This document shows positions 1 through 5,753 of a stretch of DNA of 7,483 nt, piece after piece. Each line of letters begins with the position of its first letter. The stretch's first letter is position 1. The DNA comes from Ignavibacteriales bacterium (GTDB lineage: Bacteria; Bacteroidota; Ignavibacteria; Ignavibacteriales; Melioribacteraceae), in contig JAGVBL010000071.1 of assembly GCA_020059785.1 (NCBI GenBank), positions 1 to 7,483 on the forward strand, given 5' to 3'. The notes under the pieces are model-generated. The model saw only the letters and a program-made list of their open reading frames with translations. It searched no databases and was not told where the DNA came from. Made by a program: the position numbers and the translations under genes.

Positions 1-1516
1 CATTTTTGCCATCAAGATCAACAAGAGTAAATTGAGGTGCCGGATCACTTATAAGATCTTTGCTTAACTTGGCCATTAGTTTTGCAGTGGCTGCATCTTC
101 AAATTTCTTAAAGTAAGACTCAAATTCATTTTCCTTTCCGCCGGTTTTAACATATGCTTCCTTTAGCATCTCCTTCATATTACCGGTACTAACAGCTTTC
201 TTAAAAAATTCTTCAAGTTCTTTTTTTGCAACATCATATTTACCATTTGCAAGTAAACCTGAGACATATCTTTCATTCAATTCCGGTTCTTCTTTGTTTG
301 TTAATTGGACAGCTTCAGTTAAAGCTTTTTCAGCTTCTGCATTTTTATTCTGTTTTAGCAAAATTGCTCCATACGTATCCATTACCATACCTAAAGAATA
401 CTTACGAGATTTTTCCCATTCCTTTGAAGAATAGAATTGTGGTCGTTTACCTTTCGGTTTTGCAACTTCGTCCTTTGCTAACTGAATCCCCTTTAATGCA
501 AGTTCTTCGGCAATATTTAAATTTTCGTCCTTTTCGTAAAGAGACCATGCTAATGAATTATACATTGTTGAGCTTGCATTTGAGTAGGATTTTAAGAACT
601 CAACAGCCTTAGTAATATTATTTTCTTTCTGTAAAGATGATATAATATCATTGTACATGTAATTGATATAAGAATAATTCTGATTATTGACATCGATCTT
701 TGGATACGTACTTTCGAAATTCATTAAGAACTCGATTTTCTCTGCGGCAGTCTTCAGCAGCCGAAACTCCTGAAATTTTAGAGCAGGAATAAATTTACCA
801 TTGGGAAATTTTTCTTTGTATTCTTTTTCTAACGCCATCGCTTTATCTAACATTCTATTTGATCTGTATAGACTCATCAATTGCCATGTGTCATCCTCGT
901 TGCTTGAAACCGTTTTTTCATACTCTTCTATTTCTTTTGTAATTAACTCGTCAGCATTTTCCTTGTTAACATTTCTGATTAAGTATAGATAGATGCTAAT
1001 AAAGTCTTTCTTGCTTGCGGGGAATAATTCGAATTCTTTCTTAATTAAACTATACGCAGTGGGCAGATCCGGATCCAGTTCAAATGCTTGAAACCACGAA
1101 GCATATCCCATCGCTAATCCTGCTGAACTATATTTCAATGTATTTCCTTTTGCATCGAACAAACTAACCATATATAATTTCTTGTTATTATCATCAAATC
1201 CTTCTTCGCCCTTAAATCTTATTACAATTCCGGTAGTAGTGTCGGTAGTTGTAAAACTGCCCGTCCAAACGTTCCCCTTTTTAATAAGATCATACTCCTC
1301 TGTTAAGTCTATGTTTTTACTGTATTCGGAAACATATGCTTTAACCCATGTAGATTTTTCTAAAATTGTATTTTGGGGATTATAAGTAATTGTGATTTTT
1401 GCACCCGGTACAGGTTTTTCTGGTGAAAACGAAAAATTCTTGTCGCCGGCAAATATTATTGAAGTAAAACAAACTAATACGGTTAGCAAGGTTATTGCGG
1501 ATTTTAAACGTTTCAT
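1..1516 (-). CDS. Exported TlpA-like thioredoxin-family protein with Ig-like and TPR-like regions (partial, C-terminus missing)
   Basis: An open frame runs without a stop from ATG at 1516 to the left edge (505 codons). Residues 1-23 form a Sec signal peptide: K/R-rich start, hydrophobic core, and a likely type I cleavage site after Ile-Phe-Ala. Cys16 does not sit in a good lipobox. Residues about 24-128 are rich in beta-type sequence and resemble an N-terminal Ig-like domain. Residues about 130-475 are helical with TPR-like pairs, for example KNAEAEKALTEAVQLT followed by ERYVSGLLANGKYDVAKKEL. At 490-504 the sequence SDPAPQFTLVDLDGK is the typical opening of an AhpC/TSA-TlpA redoxin domain. 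The expected CxxC lies outside the window, so catalysis cannot be confirmed. By family, the protein would be a periplasmic or cell-surface thiol-disulfide oxidoreductase. It is transcribed away from the DUF2203 gene. The start is preceded by GGGGCGAAAAG, only a weak ribosome site. Gene structure is secure; the redoxin assignment rests on the last 15 or so residues. Confidence 0.8.
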   Translation of the reverse strand, partial: MKRLKSAITLLTVLVCFTSIIFAGDKNFSFSPEKPVPGAKITITYNPQNTILEKSTWVKAYVSEYSKNIDLTEEYDLIKKGNVWTGSFTTTDTTTGIVIRFKGEEGFDDNNKKLYMVSLFDAKGNTLKYSSAGLAMGYASWFQAFELDPDLPTAYSLIKKEFELFPASKKDFISIYLYLIRNVNKENADELITKEIEEYEKTVSSNEDDTWQLMSLYRSNRMLDKAMALEKEYKEKFPNGKFIPALKFQEFRLLKTAAEKIEFLMNFESTYPKIDVNNQNYSYINYMYNDIISSLQKENNITKAVEFLKSYSNASSTMYNSLAWSLYEKDENLNIAEELALKGIQLAKDEVAKPKGKRPQFYSSKEWEKSRKYSLGMVMDTYGAILLKQNKNAEAEKALTEAVQLTNKEEPELNERYVSGLLANGKYDVAKKELEEFFKKAVSTGNMKEMLKEAYVKTGGKENEFESYFKKFEDAATAKLMAKLSKDLISDPAPQFTLVDLDGKN

Positions 1517-1558
1517 CTTTTCGCCCCATTTATTTTTTGGATTTAGTGTTTCTTTAAC

Positions 1559-1589
1559 TTGAATAGTGGCTTATAAAAATAAGTATAAT
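1559..1589 (+). promoter_or_regulatory. Candidate promoter for the DUF2203 gene
   Basis: A perfect TATAAT (1584-1589) lies behind TTGAAT (1559-1564, 4 of 6 matches to TTGACA) with a 19-base spacer, which is longer than the ideal 17. It would give a leader of roughly 70 bases before the ATG at 1667. If this organism uses a Bacteroidota-type sigma factor (-7 TAnnTTTG), the match would be coincidental. Confidence 0.35.
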
Positions 1590-1652
1590 CATTGCTTGCT
1601 ACAACTTACATAAGGGGAATTTATTTTCATTATTAATTGTTTTAGATGTCTG

Positions 1653-1659
1653 AAAGGGG
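1653..1659 (+). promoter_or_regulatory. Strong Shine-Dalgarno that fixes the DUF2203 start
   Basis: AAAGGGG lies 7 bases before ATG 1667. It sits inside the reading frame if the upstream in-frame ATG at 1646 is used instead. Its strength and spacing argue that translation starts at 1667 and that the seven residues encoded upstream are leader, not protein. Confidence 0.7.
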
Positions 1660-1666
1660 AAAATTT

Positions 1667-2047
1667 ATGCAAACAGAAACAAAGTATTTTACACCTTCCG
1701 AAGCTGTAAGGACTTTACCGCTTGTAAAAAAAATTGTTTACGACATTTTAAGCGATGCTACGGAATTACGGATTATTACTTCCAGCATTGCTACAAATGT
1801 TGATAACGATCCCGACGTAAAAAGACTTACACATAACATAGAGGGATACCTCAGAGAGCTGGAAGAGATTGGCTGTTACTTTAAGGACTGGAATTTCCAG
1901 TTAGGACTTGTTGATTTTCCTTCCATGATAGATGGTAAAGAAGTAATGTTATGCTGGCGAAGTGATGAAGAGAGTATCGGATTTTATCACGGAACTGATG
2001 AAGGGTATGTTGGCAGAAAACCAATTCCGGATGAATATTTCAAATAA
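1667..2047 (+). CDS. DUF2203 family protein
   Basis: This is a small soluble protein of 126 residues with no signal peptide or membrane segment. It matches the DUF2203 pattern from end to end. The N-terminus has a helix beginning YFTPSEAVRTLPLVKKI (family style: FT..EA...LP.....). A central helical segment ends with the conserved LEEIGCYFKD (residues 65-74). The C-terminal beta part has GLVDFP (80-85), EVMLCW (92-97), IGFYH (104-108) and GRKP (116-119). The biochemical role of DUF2203 is unknown to me. The conserved Cys96, His108 and acidic residues could suggest a binding site, but that is inference. An ATG at 1646 would add seven residues, but a strong ribosome site just before 1667 favours the shorter form. 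It is the only plus-strand gene in the left half and appears monocistronic: a hairpin starts directly after its stop codon and the next gene is convergent. Confidence 0.87.
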   Translation: MQTETKYFTPSEAVRTLPLVKKIVYDILSDATELRIITSSIATNVDNDPDVKRLTHNIEGYLRELEEIGCYFKDWNFQLGLVDFPSMIDGKEVMLCWRSDEESIGFYHGTDEGYVGRKPIPDEYFK

Positions 2048-2075
2048 AAAGTCCGCCCATGTAAGAACGGACTTT
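2048..2075. terminator. Hairpin terminator shared by convergent genes
   Basis: AAAGTCCG (2048-2055) and CGGACTTT (2068-2075) form a perfect 8-bp stem around a 12-base loop. It lies directly after the DUF2203 stop codon and 20 bases past the OsmC stop. Read on the minus strand, the stem runs into CGGACTTTTTATTTG, a five-T tract, so it should work well for the OsmC cluster. On the plus strand only ACTTTAT follows, so termination of DUF2203 is probably weaker. Confidence 0.75.
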
Positions 2076-2094
2076 ATGGAAATTCCAATATAAG

Positions 2095-2526
2095 TTAATT
2101 CTTATGTTCTTCTATTCTGTATGTATGTGTAATTTCAACTGCTTTCTGAAGCATTGCCGTAACACTGCAGTAGGTCTTTAACGAAAGTTCTATTGCTCTT
2201 TCAACGGCTTCTTTAGGTATCTCTTTTCCGTAAAAAACATACTCAAGATTAATCTTTGTATAGACTTGCGGGTGAGTTTCCTGAACATCTGCAGTAATAT
2301 TCATTTCGAAGCCATCCAGATTTATTTTTTTCTTTTTCAGAATAACTGCCACATCGCTACCTGTACATCCGGCTAATGAAAGCAGAATTAATTCTTTAGG
2401 TCTTATGCCGGCATTACTTCCGCCAAACTCTTCAGGTCCATCCATAACAACCCAATGATTAGAATCGGTTTTACCCATAAAGGTTACACCCTGAATTTGC
2501 TTTACTACAGCTTTTTTAGTTGCCAT
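2095..2526 (-). CDS. OsmC/Ohr-family protein (YhfA-like)
   Basis: This cytosolic protein of 143 residues has the usual OsmC-family length. OsmC/Ohr proteins are thiol peroxidases that reduce organic hydroperoxides with a pair of cysteines. Both cysteines are in place: Cys54 in LSLAGCTGSDV, at the start of the central helix, and Cys120 in LKTYCSVTAML. The N-terminal beta segment contains GPEEFGGSNAGIRPKEL (30-46), the typical approach to the first cysteine. The basic LKKKKINLDGFEM after the central helix resembles the YhfA/SACOL1771-like branch more than Ohr proper, so the physiological substrate is uncertain. The start is well supported: GGAGAA lies 4 bases upstream of the ATG. It is the last gene of the minus-strand cluster, 69 bases after the deaminase stop. 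That gap is A/T-rich and could hold its own promoter, but I see no decisive one. A strong terminator follows. Confidence 0.92.
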   Translation of the reverse strand: MATKKAVVKQIQGVTFMGKTDSNHWVVMDGPEEFGGSNAGIRPKELILLSLAGCTGSDVAVILKKKKINLDGFEMNITADVQETHPQVYTKINLEYVFYGKEIPKEAVERAIELSLKTYCSVTAMLQKAVEITHTYRIEEHKN

Positions 2527-2530
2527 TCAT

Positions 2531-2536
2531 TTCTCC
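2531..2536 (-). promoter_or_regulatory. Shine-Dalgarno of the OsmC-family gene
   Basis: GGAGAA on the minus strand, 4 bases before ATG 2526. It separates the true start from an out-of-frame ATG just upstream (AAATGAATGGC). Confidence 0.65.
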
Positions 2537-2595
2537 ATTTTAATTTTTTCTAATGGTAATATGATGAAGAATCAACAACAAAGTTTCAAACAAAA

Positions 2596-3036
2596 TTAAA
2601 CACCAATATCTTCATACCATAGTTGCGGATTATTTTTTATAAAATCCTCCATCATCTTAATACATTCGAAATCGTTCATAATTTCCAGTTCAACACCGCA
2701 AGAACGGACATAATCTTCCGGTCCTTTAAAATTTTTGTTTTCGCCAATAATAATTTTGGGAATCTTATAAAGTAATGCAGTTCCGCTGCACATATCGCAT
2801 GGGGAAAGAGTAGAATATAAAACAGCCCTCTGATAATCTTTGGCGCTTAATCTTCCGGCATTTTCAATACAATCCATTTCTGCATGAAGTATAGCACTCC
2901 CTTTTTGAACACGTCTGTTATGTCCGCGTCCAATAATTTTTCCATCAATAACCAGAACAGAGCCAATCGGTATTCCGCCCTCTTCATAACCTTTTTTTGC
3001 TTCTTCAATTGCTGCTTTCATAAAATTGTCTGTCAT
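2596..3036 (-). CDS. Cytosine deaminase, yeast Fcy1 type (zinc CDA fold)
   Basis: This cytosolic zinc hydrolase of 146 residues is predicted to deaminate cytosine to uracil and ammonia (pyrimidine salvage). The zinc site is complete: His51 and catalytic Glu53 in LHAEMD, Cys80 and Cys83 in SPCDMC. Compared from memory with Saccharomyces cytosine deaminase (158 residues), the similarity runs along the whole length: EGGIPIGSVL, GRGHNRRVQKGSAILHAE, LYSTLSPCDMCSG, GENKNFKGPEDY, and the tail FIKNNPQLWYEDIG. Residues known to contact the base in the yeast enzyme have counterparts here: Ile24, Asn40, Leu77, Phe103, Trp140 and Asp143 (yeast Ile33, Asn51, Leu88, Phe114, Trp152, Asp155). The C-terminal W-[FY]-EDIG lid is diagnostic against tRNA adenosine deaminase and guanine deaminase. 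It starts 21 bases after the nucleobase permease stop, so the two are almost surely co-transcribed. The ribosome site is weak (CAGGTAGACCT before ATG). Related nucleosides or other aminopyrimidines remain possible substrates. Confidence 0.92.
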   Translation of the reverse strand: MTDNFMKAAIEEAKKGYEEGGIPIGSVLVIDGKIIGRGHNRRVQKGSAILHAEMDCIENAGRLSAKDYQRAVLYSTLSPCDMCSGTALLYKIPKIIIGENKNFKGPEDYVRSCGVELEIMNDFECIKMMEDFIKNNPQLWYEDIGV

Positions 3037-3057
3037 AGGTCTACCTGTTTTATTTAA

Positions 3058-4359
3058 TTAATACGGATAAAAAATGTAAAACAAAACTGAGAATACAAAG
3101 AAGATCCACATCCCGTTTGAAACCTGTCTTATTCTTCCGGCAAAAAACATTGTTAAAGGATATACAACGAATCCGGCTGTCATTCCTATTCCCAGGTTAT
3201 AAGTAAAACACATTAAAATCATTGTCACAAATACAGGGATCGATTCTGCAAGGTCATCGAACTTTAAATTGGTAACCGGACTTATCATTAGCAAACCAAC
3301 TATTATAAGAGAAGAGCCATAAGCATAAGCCGGGATTGCCGAAAAGAGGGGTGCAAAAAAAAGCGCAGTTAAAAATAGAAACGCTGTAACAAGCGATGTC
3401 AAACCGGATTTTCCACCGGCTTCAATTCCTGTAGCTGATTCTATATATGTTCCGGTAGTAGAAGTACCCAACAGCGAACCGGCTATTGTAGCAAGTGCAT
3501 CGCACAACATAGGTTTTTCAATTTCCGGCATGTTTCCATTTTCATCAAGCATTTTAGCTTTATAGCCCAACCCAAGAAGCGTTCCCATTGTATCAACAAA
3601 GTCCATTACAAATACAACAAGCACAACCGAAAAGAATCCCCAGCTTATTGCGCCCAATACATCAAGTTGTAAAAGAACCGGACTTATATCCGGCGGTAAA
3701 CTTATAATCTTTTCCGGGAAAGGAGAAACCTTAAAAATAAATCCGATCAATGCTGTAACTAATATTCCAATAAGAATTGAACCGTTGATTTTTTTTATCA
3801 TTAAAATTCCAATAAGCAGAAAGGAGAAAATACCGAGCAGAACCGCGGGATCTTTAAAATTTCCAACATGAACAGGTGCACCGGGTACACCAATCTTTAC
3901 TATTCCTGTTTCATTCAATCCGATAAATGCAAGGAACAATCCTATTCCGGCAGCAAATGCAATTTTTAAGCTTTCGGGTATTGAGTAAGCAAGCCAGCTT
4001 CTTACTTTAAATATTGTAAGAATCGTAAATAAAACACCACCTATAAAAATTGCACCAAGTGCAGTCTGCCAGCTGTAACCCAATACGTTAACAACAGTAT
4101 AAGCGATGAATGCATTTTCTCCCATGTAAGGTGCAATTGCAAAAGGACGTTTTGCATAAACTCCCATCAATAAAGTTCCGAAGAATGCGCTAATTATTGT
4201 TGCAACCATCGAAGCGCCGAAAGGCATTCCCGCAGCTTCCAGTATTTTAGGATTTACGATAATTATGTAAGCCATCGTAATAAAAGTTGTTGCACCCCCA
4301 ATTATTTCCTGTTTAACCGAAGTTCCAAGACGATTGAGCTCAAAATATTTTTTTAGCAT
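3058..4359 (-). CDS. NCS2-family (AzgA/PbuG-like) nucleobase permease
   Basis: This inner-membrane proton-coupled nucleobase transporter has 433 residues, a normal length for the AzgA branch, with roughly 12-14 hydrophobic segments. Family signatures appear in order: ELNRLGTSVKQEIIGG then TTFITMAYIIIVNP near the N-terminus; PYMGENAFIAYTVV (77-90), the TM3 motif; FVMDFVDTMGTLLG (250-263), the TM8 motif with Asp256; and GTSTTGTYIESATG (298-311), the TM10 motif with Glu307. Acidic residues in TM8 and TM10 bind the base in NCS2 proteins. Characterised AzgA members carry hypoxanthine, guanine or adenine, but the deaminase directly downstream suggests cytosine or another aminated base here (inference). 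The start chosen is ATG 4359, with GAGAGGG ending 4 bases upstream. The GTG immediately before it (4360-4362) is in frame but too close to the ribosome site. The DUF2905 gene ends 64 bases upstream. Confidence 0.92.
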   Translation of the reverse strand: MLKKYFELNRLGTSVKQEIIGGATTFITMAYIIIVNPKILEAAGMPFGASMVATIISAFFGTLLMGVYAKRPFAIAPYMGENAFIAYTVVNVLGYSWQTALGAIFIGGVLFTILTIFKVRSWLAYSIPESLKIAFAAGIGLFLAFIGLNETGIVKIGVPGAPVHVGNFKDPAVLLGIFSFLLIGILMIKKINGSILIGILVTALIGFIFKVSPFPEKIISLPPDISPVLLQLDVLGAISWGFFSVVLVVFVMDFVDTMGTLLGLGYKAKMLDENGNMPEIEKPMLCDALATIAGSLLGTSTTGTYIESATGIEAGGKSGLTSLVTAFLFLTALFFAPLFSAIPAYAYGSSLIIVGLLMISPVTNLKFDDLAESIPVFVTMILMCFTYNLGIGMTAGFVVYPLTMFFAGRIRQVSNGMWIFFVFSVLFYIFYPY

Positions 4360-4363
4360 CACT

Positions 4364-4370
4364 CCCTCTC
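4364..4370 (-). promoter_or_regulatory. Shine-Dalgarno of the permease gene
   Basis: GAGAGGG on the minus strand ends 4 bases before ATG 4359 and 1 base before the in-frame GTG 4362, so ATG is the better start. Confidence 0.6.
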
Positions 4371-4392
4371 AGTTGAATAGTTTTCCATTAAA

Positions 4393-4426
4393 TAAAATTG
4401 ATTTGTTCGCTAACAAGAAAATTTTA
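4393..4426 (-). terminator. Possible weak hairpin between DUF2905 and permease genes
   Basis: TAAAATT (4393-4399) pairs with AATTTTA (4420-4426), and TTGTT (4403-4407) with AACAA (4412-4416), around a four-base loop. Two mismatches and a G-U pair lie between the stems. It overlaps the DUF2905 stop codon. There is no clean T tract and the stem is A/T-rich, so it may be a weak attenuator, an RNA-stabilising element, or chance. Confidence 0.25.
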
Positions 4427-4645
4427 TTTCCTGAATAAGTATAAAATTATCGAAATGATAAGACTTAGTAATATTGATGTTACTATAGGGAAATAAAAAG
4501 TGAAGTTTTTCCCCTCTATTTTAATATCGCCGGGTAATTTACCAATAAGGGGAATTTTATCCCAATAACTAACCGCCAAGCCGGCAACAACTAAAATTAC
4601 TCCGGTTAGAATTAAATATTTACCGAGTGATTGGAATTCATTCAT
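4424..4645 (-). CDS. DUF2905 family small membrane protein
   Basis: This is a 73-residue protein with two membrane helices, about residues 7-25 (GKYLILTGVILVVAGLAVS) and 52-70. They flank a short loop carrying the family hallmark IGKLPGDIKIEGKNFTFYFP (33-52). Length and the LPGD-I-I-NFTFYFP motif match DUF2905, whose function is not known. An upstream in-frame ATG at 4687 would add 14 hydrophobic residues (MALIILYLLKTLFI). The family normally begins around MN-F--LGK, so ATG 4645 is preferred. No Shine-Dalgarno precedes either start; ACGCTTTTTATT lies directly upstream. It is the first gene of the minus-strand cluster, 64 bases before the permease, and is divergent from arginase. Co-transcription with the permease is possible but a weak hairpin lies between them. 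Confidence 0.85.
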   Translation of the reverse strand: MNEFQSLGKYLILTGVILVVAGLAVSYWDKIPLIGKLPGDIKIEGKNFTFYFPIVTSILLSLIISIILYLFRK

Positions 4646-4750
4646 AATAAAAAGCGTTTTTAATAAATATAAAATAATTAGTGCCAATTTGCATTAAGGT
4701 TTTCATCTGATAATAAAGCTTATTAGATTACATCAAAAAAATATTTAACT
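4646..4750. other. Divergent regulatory region between DUF2905 and arginase
   Basis: This is 105 bases of very A/T-rich DNA between divergent genes. It should hold promoters for the minus-strand cluster and for arginase. A candidate for the minus side is listed separately. Toward arginase I see TTGCAT (4689-4694) and several A/T-rich -10-like hexamers (TAATAA at 4711 with a 16-base spacer), none convincing. A short inverted repeat TAATA-AAGCT-TATTA (4711-4725) may be an operator but is weak. Confidence 0.45.
4660..4687 (-). promoter_or_regulatory. Candidate promoter for the DUF2905-permease-deaminase cluster
   Basis: On the minus strand TTGGCA (4687-4682, 5 of 6 to TTGACA) is followed after 16 bases by TATTAA (4665-4660, 4 of 6 to TATAAT). 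Transcription would begin near 4653, leaving a leader of about 8 bases before ATG 4645. That would fit the absence of a Shine-Dalgarno, but it is unusually short, so the call is tentative. Confidence 0.3.
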
Positions 4751-5677
4751 ATGATACAAAGCAAACCTACCAAACACATAGACTTAATAGGATTTCCGAT
4801 GGATCTTGGAGCCGACCACAGAGGTGTGGACATGGGACCATCAGCACTTAGAATAGCCGGAATTCATAATAAACTTACAAACCTTGGATATACCGTATCC
4901 GATCTTGGCGATATTTCAATCCGCAATCAGGAAATTCAGCAGATAAAAAATCCTCAGCTTAAATACCTGGACGAAATAGTGAAGACAACGGATACTCTTG
5001 CAAAGAAAGTTGAAAAATCCCTTGCTTCCGATCATTTTCCATTGTGTCTTGGCGGAGATCATTCGATGGCTATTGGTACTATTGCCGGTATTTCATCTTT
5101 CTGTAAAAAAAGAAAAATAGAACCTGGTTTAATATGGATTGATGCACATGCAGATTTGAACACAGAGGAAACAACGCCTTCGGGCAATATACATGGTATG
5201 AGCGTTGCTGCATCGCTTGGTTATGGCAACAATAAATTAACAGATTTATTCGGATTTTCTCCCAAAATTAAACCGGAGAATGTTGCAATGATTGGCTTAA
5301 GAAGTGTTGACCCGGGTGAACGTGAACTTATCAAGAAATTAAATCTGAAGGTTTACACGATGACGGATATCGACCGCAAAGGAATTGGATTCTTGATTGA
5401 TAAAATTCTTAAGGACTTAAAAACACGTGTTCAACATATACATGTTAGTTTTGATGTTGATAGTATTGATCCGGTTACTGCACCGGGAGTTGGTACTCCT
5501 GTTAGCGGTGGGTTAAGTTACCGCGAAGCGCACCTTCTTATGGAATCTATTGCCGAATGCGGATGCATGTCTTCTCTGGAAGTTGCAGAAGTAAATCCGA
5601 TTCTGGATAATAAAAACCGTAGCGCTGAAATTACAGCGGAGCTTGTTGCCTCAAGTATGGGTCTAAGAATTATTTAA
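4751..5677 (+). CDS. rocF: Arginase
   Basis: This cytosolic binuclear-manganese hydrolase converts L-arginine to ornithine and urea. It has 308 residues, close to the usual 300 or so of bacterial arginases. All six metal ligands are present: His104 (GGDHS), Asp131, His133 and Asp135 (DAHADLN), Asp235 and Asp237 (SFDVDSIDP). Substrate-binding features also favour arginase over agmatinase: Asn137, the SGNIHGM loop (144-150, with catalytic His148), GLRSVDPGE (182-190) and EVNP (280-283, Glu280). The N-terminus has the family's IGFPMDLGADHRGVDMGPSALR. Rat arginase I has Asp where Ser185 stands; bacterial enzymes commonly have Ser, so this is not a defect. The ATG at 4751 has no Shine-Dalgarno and follows an A-rich leader (CATCAAAAAAATATTTAACT). 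No urease, ornithine aminotransferase or arginine transporter is nearby. The gene is followed after 76 bases by the folate cyclo-ligase, with a candidate promoter in between. Confidence 0.94.
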   Translation: MIQSKPTKHIDLIGFPMDLGADHRGVDMGPSALRIAGIHNKLTNLGYTVSDLGDISIRNQEIQQIKNPQLKYLDEIVKTTDTLAKKVEKSLASDHFPLCLGGDHSMAIGTIAGISSFCKKRKIEPGLIWIDAHADLNTEETTPSGNIHGMSVAASLGYGNNKLTDLFGFSPKIKPENVAMIGLRSVDPGERELIKKLNLKVYTMTDIDRKGIGFLIDKILKDLKTRVQHIHVSFDVDSIDPVTAPGVGTPVSGGLSYREAHLLMESIAECGCMSSLEVAEVNPILDNKNRSAEITAELVASSMGLRII

Positions 5678-5697
5678 TTGTGTAACTCTCCTTTGTA

Positions 5698-5726
5698 TTG
5701 TTAGCATAATCAATAATAATTATATT
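5698..5726 (+). promoter_or_regulatory. Candidate promoter for the cyclo-ligase operon
   Basis: TTGTTA (5698-5703, 4 of 6 to TTGACA) and TATATT (5721-5726, 5 of 6 to TATAAT) are spaced by exactly 17 bases, in the 76-base gap after arginase. The start of transcription would fall near 5733, giving a leader of about 20 bases that still contains the GAGGAT ribosome site. The fit is good for a sigma-70-type promoter, though the region is A/T-rich. Confidence 0.4.
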
Positions 5727-5739
5727 CGGAACAGAAATT

Positions 5740-5745
5740 GAGGAT
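5740..5745 (+). promoter_or_regulatory. Shine-Dalgarno supporting a TTG start
   Basis: GAGGAT lies 8 bases before TTG 5754. No ATG or GTG is suitably placed in this frame, so this site decides the rare start codon of the cyclo-ligase. Confidence 0.6.
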
Positions 5746-5753
5746 AAATTTTT

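Larger units (their letters stand above)
1517..1666. other. Divergent intergenic region between thioredoxin-like and DUF2203 genes
   Basis: This 150-base A/T-rich stretch separates two divergent genes and must hold promoters for both. A consensus -10 facing the DUF2203 gene is visible and is listed separately. A small inverted repeat, CTTAT-AAAA-ATAAG (1570-1583), lies just upstream of that -10 and could be an operator or chance in A/T-rich DNA. No convincing promoter facing the minus-strand gene was found by eye. Confidence 0.5.

Noticed and set aside
226..1385. Three plus-strand open frames (226-612, 801-992, 1182-1385)
   Set aside because: They lie antisense to the continuous minus-strand thioredoxin-like gene. 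Their translations are low-complexity Leu/Ser-rich and have no family features.
1611..1617. Second ribosome-site-like sequence (ATAAGGGG) upstream of DUF2203
   Set aside because: No usable start codon follows at the right distance. A TTG further on gives only two codons before a stop, so a leader peptide is not supported.
1646..1666. Earlier ATG for the DUF2203 gene
   Set aside because: It would place a strong AAAGGGG ribosome site inside the coding region. The site is ideally spaced for ATG 1667, and the extra residues are not part of the family pattern.
4646..4687. Earlier ATG (4687) for the DUF2905 gene
   Set aside because: It adds 14 residues that the family does not normally have and overlaps the best candidate promoter.
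4360..4750. Purine or other nucleobase riboswitch before the permease
   Set aside because: The stretches between genes are short, and I see neither the conserved junction sequences of a purine riboswitch nor a terminator with a T tract.
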